A DNA stretch of 64,000 bases from Chitinophaga sancti (GTDB taxonomy: Bacteria; Bacteroidota; Bacteroidia; Chitinophagales; Chitinophagaceae), in contig NZ_CP139247.1 of the NCBI RefSeq assembly GCF_034087045.1, forward strand, positions 2,878,001 through 2,942,000. Reading direction: 5' to 3'. Shown here piece by piece: positions 46,384 to 54,025 of this stretch; position 1 is the first letter of the stretch; each line of letters begins with the position of its first letter. The position numbers and the translations under genes were made by a program. The notes under the pieces were generated by a model. It was not told where the DNA came from, did not search any database, and was given only the letters and a program-made list of their open reading frames with translations.

Positions 46384-47775
46384 ATGAAGCAACAATTCTT
46401 TTCCCGCTTACTGGCAGGGGTACTGTGTTTGTCACCAGCCATTTTAAGCGCACAATCAAAATCGTTATCCACACTACAGCAACAATTTGTTGATCTGCGG
46501 TTCGGTATGTTCATCCACTTTAACATTCCTACTTTCATGGATCAGGACTGGCCTGACCCTGAAACGCCTGCTACTGCCTTCAATCCGACTAAATTGGATT
46601 GTAACCAGTGGGCTACAACTGCCAAAGCCGCGAATATGTCTTATGGTTGCCTGACTACAAAACACCATAGTGGTTTTTGTATATGGGATACCAAAACAAC
46701 AGATTACAATGTTATGAATAGTCCGCTGAAGCGTGACGTCGTAAAAGAATATGTAACCGCATTCAGAGCAAAAGGATTGAAAGTGATGTTGTACTATTCC
46801 ATTTTAGATACACATCATAAATTGCGTCCCCACGGCATTACCCGTCAGGATATTGAAATGATCAAAGCCCAACTCACAGAGTTACTTACCAATTACGGGG
46901 AGATCACGGCTTTGATTATAGATGGATGGGATGCACCATGGTCACGCATCTCTTACGAAGATGTACCGTTTGATGACATCTACCATCTGGTAAAGACACT
47001 GCAACCAAACTGCCTGCTCATGGACCTGAATGCAGCGAAATATCCAACAGATGCACTGTTCTACACAGATATCAAATCTTATGAACAGGGGGCCGGTCAG
47101 CACATCTCAAAAGAAAGTAATCAACTGCCTGCATTGTCCTGTTTGCCAATTAATCAGAACTGGTTCTGGAAAAAAAGTTTCCCAACCACACCCGTGAAAG
47201 ATCCTGTAAAATTGGTCAATGACAACCTGGTTCAATTGAATAAAGCATGGTGTAACTTCATCCTGAATGTAGCGCCTAACCGTGAAGGGTTGATTGATGA
47301 TAATGCAGTTGCTGCATTGACACAGATGGGAAAGATGTGGAAACCGGCAGGTCCATTACCTGCTTTGCCAAAAGGTGCAGCACCCATTACTGCACAAAAC
47401 TTTGCGAAATTCCAGTACAGTAATTCCAGTTGGAGTGATGATATGAATATCATGGACTTTGCAAATGATGATAACTTCCGTACCAGCTGGCAGTCAAATG
47501 CTGAGGTGAAACAACCCTGGTATGAAGTGGACTTTGACAGGGAGAAGGATTTTAATATGGTGACCATTGTAGAAGATGGCGAGCATATTAAGAAGTACCA
47601 GTTGGAATACAACGATGGTGGTGTATGGAAACCCTTACCAGCAGGTGTACAACAGGGTCGTGTGAGAATACACAGATTTGATGCTGTAAGAGGTGGAAAA
47701 GTCAGAATAAAAATTGAAGAAAGTAGTGCACCCCCTGCAATCGCGGAATTCGGTGTGTACGATGAAAGAAAATAA
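46384..47775 (+). CDS. Secreted GH29-like alpha-L-fucosidase with C-terminal F5/8-type module
   Basis: This 463-aa enzyme has a signal peptide (about 1-24, ending ILSAQS). The GH29 catalytic domain (about 25-325) has the typical opening LRFGMFIHFN, the TKHHSGFCIW strand and a likely nucleophile Asp180 in LIIDGWD. The Asn-Tyr-Gly-Glu-Ile segment before it (LLTNYGEIT) is a family hallmark. The C terminus (about 343-463) looks like a discoidin/CBM32-type module. The chosen start is the ATG that directly precedes the signal peptide; a GTG at 46333 would add 17 residues and bury the signal. It removes terminal fucose from glycans. Confidence 0.88.
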   Translation: MKQQFFSRLLAGVLCLSPAILSAQSKSLSTLQQQFVDLRFGMFIHFNIPTFMDQDWPDPETPATAFNPTKLDCNQWATTAKAANMSYGCLTTKHHSGFCIWDTKTTDYNVMNSPLKRDVVKEYVTAFRAKGLKVMLYYSILDTHHKLRPHGITRQDIEMIKAQLTELLTNYGEITALIIDGWDAPWSRISYEDVPFDDIYHLVKTLQPNCLLMDLNAAKYPTDALFYTDIKSYEQGAGQHISKESNQLPALSCLPINQNWFWKKSFPTTPVKDPVKLVNDNLVQLNKAWCNFILNVAPNREGLIDDNAVAALTQMGKMWKPAGPLPALPKGAAPITAQNFAKFQYSNSSWSDDMNIMDFANDDNFRTSWQSNAEVKQPWYEVDFDREKDFNMVTIVEDGEHIKKYQLEYNDGGVWKPLPAGVQQGRVRIHRFDAVRGGKVRIKIEESSAPPAIAEFGVYDERK

Positions 47776-47807
47776 TCAATTCTTTTCTTTAAAATAAAAC
47801 TCCCCAC

Positions 47808-47850
47808 CAAATGAAAACGCTTTTGCCTTTGGCAAAAGCGTTTTCATTTG
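47808..47850. terminator. 20-bp perfect palindrome after the GH29 gene
   Basis: A perfect 20-bp inverted repeat (47808-47827 and 47831-47850) flanks a TTT loop. The core arms are AAAACGCTTTTGCC and GGCAAAAGCGTTTT. Poly-A and poly-T tracts in the outer arms make it a potential bidirectional terminator. The SusD remnant begins a few tens of bases later. Confidence 0.8.
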
Positions 47851-47887
47851 ATTAATTTCCCTCATCTCCCCAGTCCGTTAAAAAAAC

Positions 47888-48150
47888 ATAAAAATAATTA
47901 CCTGAGTGACCTGTCCGATGTAACCATTGAGCAACTGATGGAAGAGCGCAGAAAAGAATTCTTAGGTGAAGGCCTTAGATGGAATGATCTGGTACGTGAA
48001 GGTATGGCGGTGACTACGATGAATGCATGGATTGCGGCAGATGCTGTAACCAATGTAGAAACAGTAGTACCAGCTTATGTGCTTTATCCGGTACCCTCTG
48101 CGGAGATTTCTGCCAGTGGGGGATTATATGAGCAGAACACCGGGTACTAA
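47888..48150 (+). pseudogene. C-terminal remnant of a SusD/RagB gene
   Basis: The reading frame encodes only the last ~85 residues of a SusD protein. It includes the signature EERRKEFLGEGLRWNDLVRE and the usual C-terminal ending (LYPVPSAEISASGGLYEQN followed by TGY). No ATG, lipobox or upstream SusD body exists; the frame is preceded directly by unrelated sequence and the palindrome of the GH29 gene. This is a deletion remnant of a former SusCD locus rather than a functional gene. Confidence 0.85.
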
Positions 48151-48176
48151 TACCAGAATATCCTACCCACCCGCAT

Positions 48177-48213
48177 AAAAAGGTTGTATCTGGATTTTGA
48201 TACAACCTTTTTT
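48177..48213 (+). terminator. Terminator after the SusD remnant
   Basis: AAAAAGGTTGTATC (48177-48190) pairs perfectly with GATACAACCTTTTT (48199-48212) around an 8-nt loop. It lies 26 bp after the remnant's stop and 12 bp before endonuclease V. Confidence 0.88.
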
Positions 48214-48224
48214 ACCTTTATACC

Positions 48225-48890
48225 ATGCTAACAGAACAAGCTGCTATTGACCTACAGAACACCCTTCGTCAACAACTGGTACTAACAGATCAGTTACCCG
48301 AAAACCTACAACTCATAGCCGGCGTAGATGTCGAATATGATAAAGAAACCGACCTGATAGCTGGTGCTATTGCTGTACTGGACTTTCATACATTGGAGGT
48401 AAAAGCCGTTGCCACCCACGTTATGCACGTTACTTTCCCTTACATCCCTGGTCTATTTTCATTCAGAGAAATGCCTGTCTTACTGGAGGCCTGGAAAAAA
48501 CTGGAGCTACATCCTGACCTGATCGTTTGTGATGGCCATGGATTAGCGCATCCGAGACGATTTGGGTTGGCATGCCACCTCGGTGTGGTATTGGATATTC
48601 CGACATTAGGATGTGGGAAAACCCGCTTTTTTGGTGATTTCGAACCACCAGGGGAAGACCGTGGTAGCATCTCTCCTTTACTGGCGGAAGATAATAAAGA
48701 AACGATAGGCAATGTACTGCGTACACAACCCGGTATTAATCCTGTGTTTGTATCACCGGGGCATAAAATCAGTTTGGCTACAGCTACAGAAATTGTGTTG
48801 AAAATGGCAGCAGAATTTCGTTTGCCGGAAACTACACGCAAAGCGGATCATTATGGTCGGGAAGCCATGCTGGCATATAAGAATGAATAG
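48225..48890 (+). CDS. nfi: Endonuclease V
   Basis: This 221-aa DNA repair nuclease cuts near deaminated bases, chiefly inosine. The family motifs are in order: GVDVEY with metal ligand Asp35, PYIPGLFSFRE with Glu82, CDGHGLAHPRRFGLACHLG with Asp103, and SPGHKISL near the C terminus. Length matches typical bacterial members. It is unrelated in function to the flanking glycan genes and probably marks a stretch of core genome. Confidence 0.95.
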   Translation: MLTEQAAIDLQNTLRQQLVLTDQLPENLQLIAGVDVEYDKETDLIAGAIAVLDFHTLEVKAVATHVMHVTFPYIPGLFSFREMPVLLEAWKKLELHPDLIVCDGHGLAHPRRFGLACHLGVVLDIPTLGCGKTRFFGDFEPPGEDRGSISPLLAEDNKETIGNVLRTQPGINPVFVSPGHKISLATATEIVLKMAAEFRLPETTRKADHYGREAMLAYKNE

Positions 48891-48980
48891 TGAGTGAGTT
48901 TTTTTGCTGAGGTTGTAGAAAACGGAGGCACGGGTACCTATCCATGATCTCAACTGATATCCAATATAACATAGAAGAAT

Positions 48981-49856
48981 TTACTCTTCTTCAATAAGGA
49001 TTTCATCAGCGTTACGATAAGTGTATTTTAGATTGAGCGTAGAGGTGATCACTTCCAGCATATAGTCAAGGGTTTTGTCTTCAAATATGCTGGTTAGTCT
49101 TAAAGCTGCCATAGCAGGATTTTGCAACACAATTTTTTTATTATATGCCATAGACAGTCTTTCGGCAATACTGCCCAGTGTGTTGTTGTCAAAAGTAAAA
49201 TGATAGTTTTCAAGCACTAAAGCACCGGCCTTGTAATATGCCATCTGGCCAGCGGTAACTATTACTTCCTTACTGTCTTTTTGCATTTTTACCTTGCCCG
49301 AACGCACCTTTACCATGATGAGCGAATCACTTTCTGCTACATGAAAGGCGGTCCCCAATACCGTCACCTGCACAGGGCCTGCTTTCACTATAAACGGATG
49401 TGAGGGGTCATACTTCACATCAAATTCACCATTCCCTTTCAATTGAATAGTACGGTTGGTGTAGTGGATATTGCCACCAGGAGCCACCTTTGCCACAGAT
49501 CCATCCGGTAGTGTTTGTGTCACCGTTTGTAGGGTTGCAGCAATCTCGATGGTAGCAGGTTTACGTAGTTGTAACCATAACAATGCAACGGCAGTCAGCA
49601 AAGTTGCTGCCACTGCCACCCATGCAAGCCCACGTACTTTGGAGCGGGGCCTGGTTTGTTGCCATACCGCCTGTAAATCAGGGAGTGAATAGGGATGTTC
49701 ACTGGCTATGTGCCACGCATCCCAGCTGGCCTGGAAAAGGCTGGCATTATCCGCATGGCTCATCTTCCAATCGTCAATCGCCATTGCTTCCTCAGGGAAG
49801 GCTTCCCCAGCGAAGTACCTGGACAGGAGCTCGTCGGTGATTTGAATATTTGCCAT
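48981..49856 (-). CDS. FecR-type anti-sigma factor (orphan locus)
   Basis: This 291-aa protein has a short cytoplasmic part (1-74) with the FecR N-terminal motif (ELLSRYFAGEAFPEEA), one transmembrane segment (about 76-95), a periplasmic FecR domain (about 110-205, LPDGS and VLGTAFHV) and a C-terminal DUF4974 domain (about 220-288). It begins 2 bp after the sigma stop, so the two are cotranscribed. Unlike the other two pairs here, no SusC/SusD genes follow: the next gene downstream is nfi on the opposite strand. Confidence 0.9.
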   Translation of the reverse strand: MANIQITDELLSRYFAGEAFPEEAMAIDDWKMSHADNASLFQASWDAWHIASEHPYSLPDLQAVWQQTRPRSKVRGLAWVAVAATLLTAVALLWLQLRKPATIEIAATLQTVTQTLPDGSVAKVAPGGNIHYTNRTIQLKGNGEFDVKYDPSHPFIVKAGPVQVTVLGTAFHVAESDSLIMVKVRSGKVKMQKDSKEVIVTAGQMAYYKAGALVLENYHFTFDNNTLGSIAERLSMAYNKKIVLQNPAMAALRLTSIFEDKTLDYMLEVITSTLNLKYTYRNADEILIEEE

Positions 49857-49858
49857 AA

Positions 49859-50431
49859 TCAGTGAAAGAATTTTTGAATTTCAGTCAATAAACGAAACGA
49901 GATTAATATCCAGAAATACGTTTTGTCTGATAATTTTGTACGTAAAGCATGGAGAGCCTTACCCATGTGAGCTTCAACTGTTTTAACGGATATGTCAAGC
50001 TCTTTCGCGATCTCAGCGTAAGTTTTCTCTTCAAATCTGCTTTTATAGAATACTTCCCTGCACTTATCAGGCAATGATTCCATGGCAGACAAAACTTCTT
50101 TTTTGAGGGCCCGGACGGATACCTGCTCTTCATTGTTCCAGGTAGCATGTTCCTGTCCTGTGGCAAAACTTTTATAATGCCGCTGCCGGGTTTGCAGGCT
50201 TTTAATCCTGTTCAGGCAGTGATTGTGCGTAGCGGCATAGAGGTAAGCCCGTACTGACTGCTTAATAGATAGCGTTTCCTTTTTCTCCCATAGGAGCATG
50301 AATACCTGTTGTACCGCATCTCTCGCTTCCTCATTATCCTTTAGCAACGTATAAGCATACCGATGCAGATCCCCGAAATACTCGAAGAAGTATTGCTCAA
50401 TTGTATGATTATCTGATAATTTTTCTTTCAC
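49859..50431 (-). CDS. FecI-type ECF sigma factor (orphan locus)
   Basis: This 190-aa sigma has region 2 (about 25-90, EARDAVQQVFMLLWEKK) and region 4 (about 115-170, YAEIAKELDISVKTVEAHMGKAL). The C-terminal tail (YFWILISFRLL followed by TEIQKFFH) is hydrophobic, as in the other FecR-linked sigmas here. The start is GTG, with no better in-frame ATG upstream. It pairs with the FecR gene 2 bp downstream. Confidence 0.9.
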   Translation of the reverse strand: MKEKLSDNHTIEQYFFEYFGDLHRYAYTLLKDNEEARDAVQQVFMLLWEKKETLSIKQSVRAYLYAATHNHCLNRIKSLQTRQRHYKSFATGQEHATWNNEEQVSVRALKKEVLSAMESLPDKCREVFYKSRFEEKTYAEIAKELDISVKTVEAHMGKALHALRTKLSDKTYFWILISFRLLTEIQKFFH

Positions 50432-50685
50432 AAATTCTATAGCCCAATGGTAATTTGCGTCTAAAGGTAGACAACTGAAAAGAACAAATACCCCTATTCA
50501 TATAATTTTTCTTCTGGCAGCATCGGCATGGCCCTTTGCCCAGGCCTTATATATTTCTCTTTTATGAGGTTAATTCGTTAAATTAGACATAACAATAGTA
50601 CGGATAAATTTAAACCTGTCAGTGCAAGGGCTGTCTAATCCAGGGAGTCATATTCAAATTCAACCATCATTTTATTTCCCTTCTT

Positions 50686-51123
50686 ATGCAAAACAACTAT
50701 TTACTCGTTATGGTGCTATGCCTTTTGGCATTGCAACCCGCTTTTGCCCAGAACATAGGAAATTTAGACCAGCGGGAAGTCGCTATAAACTTTATGGAGT
50801 ATGTCCAGGATGGAAAACCCGATAAAGCGGCAAAATTACTGGACCAGAACAAAGTACAATACGACGATCTCCTAAAGTCGAACATGAAAGGTGCGGCAGA
50901 AAGTATTCGGGATGTGGCAGAAATGACCATCCCTGCGGTAACAGCCATGAAGACGGATAGTACGGTGTTTTTCAGGTGCCGGTATTACGCGCCGAAAGAT
51001 AAATTCCCGGATTATTACCAGGTAGATATTCAGTTTGAAGACGAAAAATCATTGAAAATAACTAAGCTTGTATTTTATGACAGGGCGACCCTCGTCAAAA
51101 TGCAAATAGCACAGAAAGAATAA
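50686..51123 (+). CDS. Small secreted protein of unknown function
   Basis: This 145-aa protein has a clear signal peptide (1-21, ALQPAFAQ) and a mature domain with two amphipathic helices (VAINFMEYVQDGKPDKAAKL) followed by beta strands (FFRCRYYAPKDKFPDYYQVDIQFEDE). The layout resembles DUF3887 or NTF2-like small domains, but that is only a guess from the helix-then-sheet order. It is a single-gene unit with its own terminator, divergent from the sigma gene. Confidence 0.7.
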   Translation: MQNNYLLVMVLCLLALQPAFAQNIGNLDQREVAINFMEYVQDGKPDKAAKLLDQNKVQYDDLLKSNMKGAAESIRDVAEMTIPAVTAMKTDSTVFFRCRYYAPKDKFPDYYQVDIQFEDEKSLKITKLVFYDRATLVKMQIAQKE

Positions 51124-51131
51124 ATGAGAAA

Positions 51132-51166
51132 GGGAATCACTATAATGATTCCCATTTTTTTTATAT
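51132..51166 (+). terminator. Terminator after the small secreted protein gene
   Basis: GGGAATCA (51132-51139) pairs with TGATTCCC (51146-51153), followed by A then a run of eight T. It lies 8 bp after the stop and 11 bp before the next start. Confidence 0.85.
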
Positions 51167-51176
51167 TTTTCATTCA

Positions 51177-52241
51177 ATGAAACAGCGCTTACTTTCCTTA
51201 GACTTTTTTCGCGGCGTTACCGTAGCCGGTATGATCCTCGTAAACAATCCCGGAGACTGGGGCCACATCTACGCCCCCCTGGAGCACTCCAAATGGAATG
51301 GCTGCACACCTACAGACCTGGTGTTCCCATTCTTCCTCTTTATGGTAGGCGTAGCAGTATCGTTTGCCCTGAGCAGCAGGAGACAAGACCCTACCTTACA
51401 TAAATCACTCATCCTCCACGTATTTCGCCGTGCGGCCATCATATTTGGCATTGGACTGGCTTTTGGATTGATCCCTAAGTTCGACTTCGCACACGTCCGT
51501 ATACCGGGTGTATTGGCCAGAATTGCGGTAGTTTACCTCATCATATCATTATTGTACCTGAAAACCAGCAGCAAAACCAGGATCTGGATCTGTGGCGGGC
51601 TGTTAGTAGGCTATTACCTGCTCATGACCCTTGTGCCTGTACCGGGTGTGGGGTATCCCAACCTGGAACCGGAAACCAACTTAGGTGCCTGGGTAGACAG
51701 ATTGATCCTCACCCCTGATCACCTCTGGAAGCAATCCCGCACCTGGGACCCTGAAGGACTCTTAAGCACATTGCCTGCGATCAGTACCGGTTTATTGGGG
51801 ATTATGGTGGGTGATTGGGTCAGGAGAAAAGATAAGCCTGAAGCAGATAAGGTTGCCTGGTTATTTACAGCAGGCTTCCTGTCAGTATTGGCAGGGTTGG
51901 TATGGGATGGCTTTTTCCCGATCAACAAACAATTGTGGACCAGTTCATTCGTATTATTTACAGCAGGGCTGGCCAGCATGGGATTAGCGCTTTGCTATTG
52001 GCTCATAGACGTACAGGGATATAAAAGCATTACACCGCCATTTGTAGCATTTGGCCGGAACGCCATCACGGCATATGTACTGTCCGGACTGGTACCAAGA
52101 ATACACAGTATACCTTCCTCCCTGTTCATGCCATTCCTGTCGCCGCTCAATGCCTCACTGGCAGCAGCTATCACATTGGTACTACTCATGCTTATACCCG
52201 TTTGGATCCTGTACAAACGAAATATTATCTTGAAGATTTGA
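51177..52241 (+). CDS. NagX/HGSNAT-like membrane acyltransferase (DUF5009)
   Basis: This 354-aa polytopic protein has about ten transmembrane segments. The family opening LSLDFFRGVTVAGMILVNNPG is followed by LEHSKWNGCTPTDLVFPFFLF with conserved His37. Relatives include the human lysosomal heparan-alpha-glucosaminide N-acetyltransferase and proteobacterial NagX, which is found in GlcNAc and chitin regulons. In a chitin degrader it may act on glucosamine or GlcNAc at the inner membrane, by transfer of acetyl groups or by transport. The activity of the bacterial branch is not settled. It lies apart from the chitinase block and appears monocistronic. Confidence 0.85.
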   Translation: MKQRLLSLDFFRGVTVAGMILVNNPGDWGHIYAPLEHSKWNGCTPTDLVFPFFLFMVGVAVSFALSSRRQDPTLHKSLILHVFRRAAIIFGIGLAFGLIPKFDFAHVRIPGVLARIAVVYLIISLLYLKTSSKTRIWICGGLLVGYYLLMTLVPVPGVGYPNLEPETNLGAWVDRLILTPDHLWKQSRTWDPEGLLSTLPAISTGLLGIMVGDWVRRKDKPEADKVAWLFTAGFLSVLAGLVWDGFFPINKQLWTSSFVLFTAGLASMGLALCYWLIDVQGYKSITPPFVAFGRNAITAYVLSGLVPRIHSIPSSLFMPFLSPLNASLAAAITLVLLMLIPVWILYKRNIILKI

Positions 52242-52284
52242 CCAGTTTTTTGTATTATTAGGCGTCTTCCAAAATCAACTGTCT

Positions 52285-52899
52285 ATGCAATCGGAGAGTC
52301 ATGTGTTATGGTGGAATGCGTTTAAACAGGGGGACTGGGATGCCTTCACCGCTCTTTATGGAGAGTTCTACGAACTATTGAACAACTACGGCCGTAAGTT
52401 TACGCGGGATGAAGACCTCATCCACGATGTAGTGCACGATCTCTTTGTGAGAATATGGACTACCCGCCAGCGACTGGGTCAACCTGTATCTGTAAAAAAT
52501 TACCTGTACAAAGCATTCCGTTCTACCTTATTCCGTAAGATCCAGTCCCTTTCAAAATTTGTGGAACTGGATGGGGAAGGGACTGGCTTTACTGTCAACT
52601 TTATTCCTGATGCATCTTTCCGGCAGGAGGAGCAGGAACTGCGTAAGCAGGTAATAGACCTGGTCAATACCCTCCCTGCCAGGCAACAGGAGATCATCTT
52701 CCTGCGATTTTATGAAGGCATGTCCTACGAAGAGATATCCACGATCATGGACATTAATATGAGTTCTACCTATAAATTATTATATAAAGCCCTCGACAAC
52801 CTGCAAAAGGCCTCCAACAAACAAACCTGGCTGCTTATATGCGGCCTTTTATTCCTGCTGAAAAATATTTCAAAAAAAATTCCGGTTTTGGAGGGATAA
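52285..52899 (+). CDS. FecI-type ECF sigma factor with hydrophobic C-terminal tail
   Basis: This 204-aa sigma has region 2 (about 20-85, EDLIHDVVHDLFVRIWTTRQ) and region 4 (about 125-180, LPARQQEIIFLRFYEGMSYEEI and MSSTYKLLYKAL). The tail TWLLICGLLFLLKN is strongly hydrophobic. The FecR gene follows after 45 bp, then SusC and SusD, so this sigma should control the catabolic cluster downstream. Confidence 0.92.
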   Translation: MQSESHVLWWNAFKQGDWDAFTALYGEFYELLNNYGRKFTRDEDLIHDVVHDLFVRIWTTRQRLGQPVSVKNYLYKAFRSTLFRKIQSLSKFVELDGEGTGFTVNFIPDASFRQEEQELRKQVIDLVNTLPARQQEIIFLRFYEGMSYEEISTIMDINMSSTYKLLYKALDNLQKASNKQTWLLICGLLFLLKNISKKIPVLEG

Positions 52900-52944
52900 T
52901 TTTCAATATGTCATGTATAATACCAATAAACAGGGGATAGCGTG

Positions 52945-53973
52945 ATGAACAATGATAAATATTTAGCGTATTCACTACAGGATTTTTTGGACGATGATGC
53001 TTTTATCAAATGGGTATCAGGCAAAGAACAAGACCCTGCAGCAGCACAATTCTGGAGCGAATTCCCTGTACAATATCCTGCAGCAGCAGCCAACTTTGAG
53101 TTTGCTGTAAATGTGATCCGTTCCTATCGGTCACAGGAGTTCTGGGACAATAAAGATAGCAAAGCCCGTGTACTCGAAAGGATTACGGCGACTATAGAAA
53201 GTCAGGGTGCCCGCCCTACCCGCCTGCGTTGGTTAAACAACTGGGTGCGTGCAGCAGCAGTGGCCCTGGTAGTGACTGCCGGAGGTTATATGATAGTGAA
53301 CCATTACTTCCGCAATCACATGGAGCAGATAGCAACTGGCTATGGCGAAATGAGAACAGTGACATTGCCTGACCATAGTACCGTAACACTCAATGCATCT
53401 TCGGCCATATCATTCAATGAAGCATGGAGTGACACTAAACCAAGAGAAGTATGGATAGATGGTGAAGCCTATTTTGATGTAAAACATATCAACAGAACCG
53501 GCCCTGGCCAACAATTTATAGTACATAGCAATGGTATTAGTATTGAAGTACTGGGTACGTCCTTCAATGTCAGAAGCCGTCATGGCAAAACCAAAGTCGG
53601 ATTGATTACAGGTAAGATCAAAGTAGATTATAATAAGGATCGCTCACTCGTTATGTTGCCTGGTGACTATGTGGAATACGCAGACAATAATTTAATAGTA
53701 ACAAGAAAGTTAGATAAGCCCGAGAAGATAAAGCGCTGGACAGAGATACAGCTTACGTTTACAGACGCCACTTTAGGTGAGATCATAGAAACACTGCAGG
53801 ATAACTATGGCTATACCGTAAAAGTAGCTGATGCCTCACTCAGAAAGTTAAAGATTGAAGGAGATATTAACGTAACGAATGTTGATGAACTCTTAACCGT
53901 AATTACTACTACGCTAAACGTAACAATCGATCAGCCATCCAAAAAGGAACTGGTCATCACATCAGGAAAGTAA
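52945..53973 (+). CDS. FecR-type anti-sigma factor
   Basis: This 342-aa regulator has an N-terminal cytoplasmic segment (about 1-98), a transmembrane helix (about 102-118, AAAVALVVTAGGYMIV), a FecR domain (about 130-235, LPDHSTVTLNASSAI and VLGTSFNVR) and a DUF4974 domain (about 265-338). The ATG at 52945 was chosen over the GTG directly before it because the AGGGGA at 52932-52937 then lies 8 nt upstream. It is expected to relay the STN signal from the SusC encoded 52 bp downstream. Confidence 0.9.
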   Translation: MNNDKYLAYSLQDFLDDDAFIKWVSGKEQDPAAAQFWSEFPVQYPAAAANFEFAVNVIRSYRSQEFWDNKDSKARVLERITATIESQGARPTRLRWLNNWVRAAAVALVVTAGGYMIVNHYFRNHMEQIATGYGEMRTVTLPDHSTVTLNASSAISFNEAWSDTKPREVWIDGEAYFDVKHINRTGPGQQFIVHSNGISIEVLGTSFNVRSRHGKTKVGLITGKIKVDYNKDRSLVMLPGDYVEYADNNLIVTRKLDKPEKIKRWTEIQLTFTDATLGEIIETLQDNYGYTVKVADASLRKLKIEGDINVTNVDELLTVITTTLNVTIDQPSKKELVITSGK

Positions 53974-54025
53974 AAGGGAGTACGCGGAGGAAGCGCGTAT
54001 AAACAGTACACGTAAAAAAAAACTA

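Noticed and set aside
47232-47810. 192-residue minus-strand frame opposite the GH29 gene
   Set aside because: The plus strand encodes a clear fucosidase; this frame has no recognisable features.
47888-50431. SusD remnant as the target gene of the orphan FecI/FecR pair
   Set aside because: The remnant is on the opposite strand with nfi and a terminator in between, so it cannot be the downstream gene of that operon in the present arrangement.
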